From Bacillota bacterium (lineage in GTDB: Bacteria; Sysuimicrobiota; Sysuimicrobiia; Sysuimicrobiales; Segetimicrobiaceae), in contig JAJPIA010000099.1 of NCBI GenBank assembly GCA_021324975.1, positions 1 to 32,503 of the forward strand: a stretch of DNA of 32,503 nt, given 5' to 3'. The notes beneath the pieces were generated by a model. It worked only from the letters and a program-made list of their open reading frames with translations, did not search any database and was not told the DNA's origin. Made by a program: the position numbers and the translations under genes. This document shows, piece by piece, positions 32,229 to 32,503 of the stretch. The number at the start of each line of letters is the position of its first letter. Position 1 is the first letter of the stretch.

Positions 32229-32503
32229 AGGCCCACCGCACTCCTCAGAACCGATCGACGCGAAACGGGTGACGTCGATCTGCGGCGTGCGGTCTCCTAC
32301 CATGTACGTCTCGAATCGGACGAACCCACTGGTTGTTCCTAAGACGCGACCAGATCCACTACTTGAATAAGACGGTTATAGGTGCTTCGTGCCACTTAGT
32401 TAGTTCGCCATGAAAAATGATGGCGCAACCCGGCATAAAATCTGGGTTTCTTCGCTGCGCGCGCGACAAAACGATAGGATTCCCATCCGACGAATCGAAC
32501 TGA
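32229..32503. other. Intergenic sequence at the right edge
   Basis: AT-richer than the rest of the window. A frame from ATG 32410 (MKNDGATRHKIWVSSLRARQ) stays open to the edge but has no ribosome site and no recognisable similarity over its 31 codons. No hairpin terminator or RNA gene was seen. Confidence 0.35.

Noticed and set aside
1-32503. tRNA, rRNA or CRISPR features
   Set aside because: No T-loop consensus with a matching acceptor stem, no rRNA signature and no regularly spaced repeats were found on reading both strands.

Overview
The window is about 32.5 kb of high-GC bacterial DNA with tightly packed genes, frequent GTG starts, and start/stop overlaps of 1 to 32 bases. Nothing in it fixes the taxon. 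The gene content suits an uncultivated soil or subsurface heterotroph, but that is a guess. Several gene remnants and one mobile-element end show that parts of the region have been rearranged.

Left third (1-7302, + strand): the tail of an IS630-like transposase is joined to the C-terminal part of a family-5 (peptide/nickel) solute-binding protein. DppB- and DppC-type permeases, an M24 metallopeptidase, a complete Tat-type family-5 binding protein, a Gfo/Idh/MocA oxidoreductase and a D-glutamate cyclase-like (DUF4392) protein follow. This looks like a peptide or modified-amino-acid uptake and breakdown operon. It has lost its first binding protein to the insertion and has no ATPase gene in view.

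Middle (7303-12290): a gene-poor stretch is followed, on the - strand, by a small membrane protein and a MocR-type (GntR + aminotransferase) regulator. Divergent from the regulator are a PNPOx-family flavoprotein, a carboxymuconolactone decarboxylase (CMD/AhpD-like) gene whose second active-site Cys codon is TGA, and a SnoaL-like protein. A truncated alpha/beta hydrolase remnant lies on the - strand.

Nitrogen region (12430-21292, + strand): a GntR/FCD regulator with a candidate operator is followed by fdrA, a DUF1116 gene, carbamate kinase, an isochorismatase-family hydrolase, an NCS2-type permease, a free-standing protein resembling the C-terminal domain of allophanate hydrolase, and ammonium transporter amtB. 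The set suggests import and breakdown of a ureide, oxamate-like or carbamoyl compound to carbamoyl phosphate, with ATP and ammonia as products.

21528-22510: a DsrE-family gene carries an in-frame TGA exactly where the family has the first Cys of a CGGC motif. With the CMD gene this gives two candidate selenoproteins in one window. Both have a hairpin with a GGGTGA element about 20 nt after the TGA. A patchwork of gene fragments (multicopper oxidase tail, membrane-protein pieces) follows.

Right third (22636-32228): this is a small biosynthetic or surface-glycan locus. It has a one-module adenylation-PCP-thioesterase protein, a coupled four-gene - strand operon (GT2, TupA-like ATP-grasp, truncated TylF-like protein, GT2), a divergent Sfp-type phosphopantetheinyl transferase able to prime the carrier domain, and a GT4 glycosyltransferase. 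It could make an aminoacyl- or acyl-decorated glycan or glycolipid; the product is unknown.
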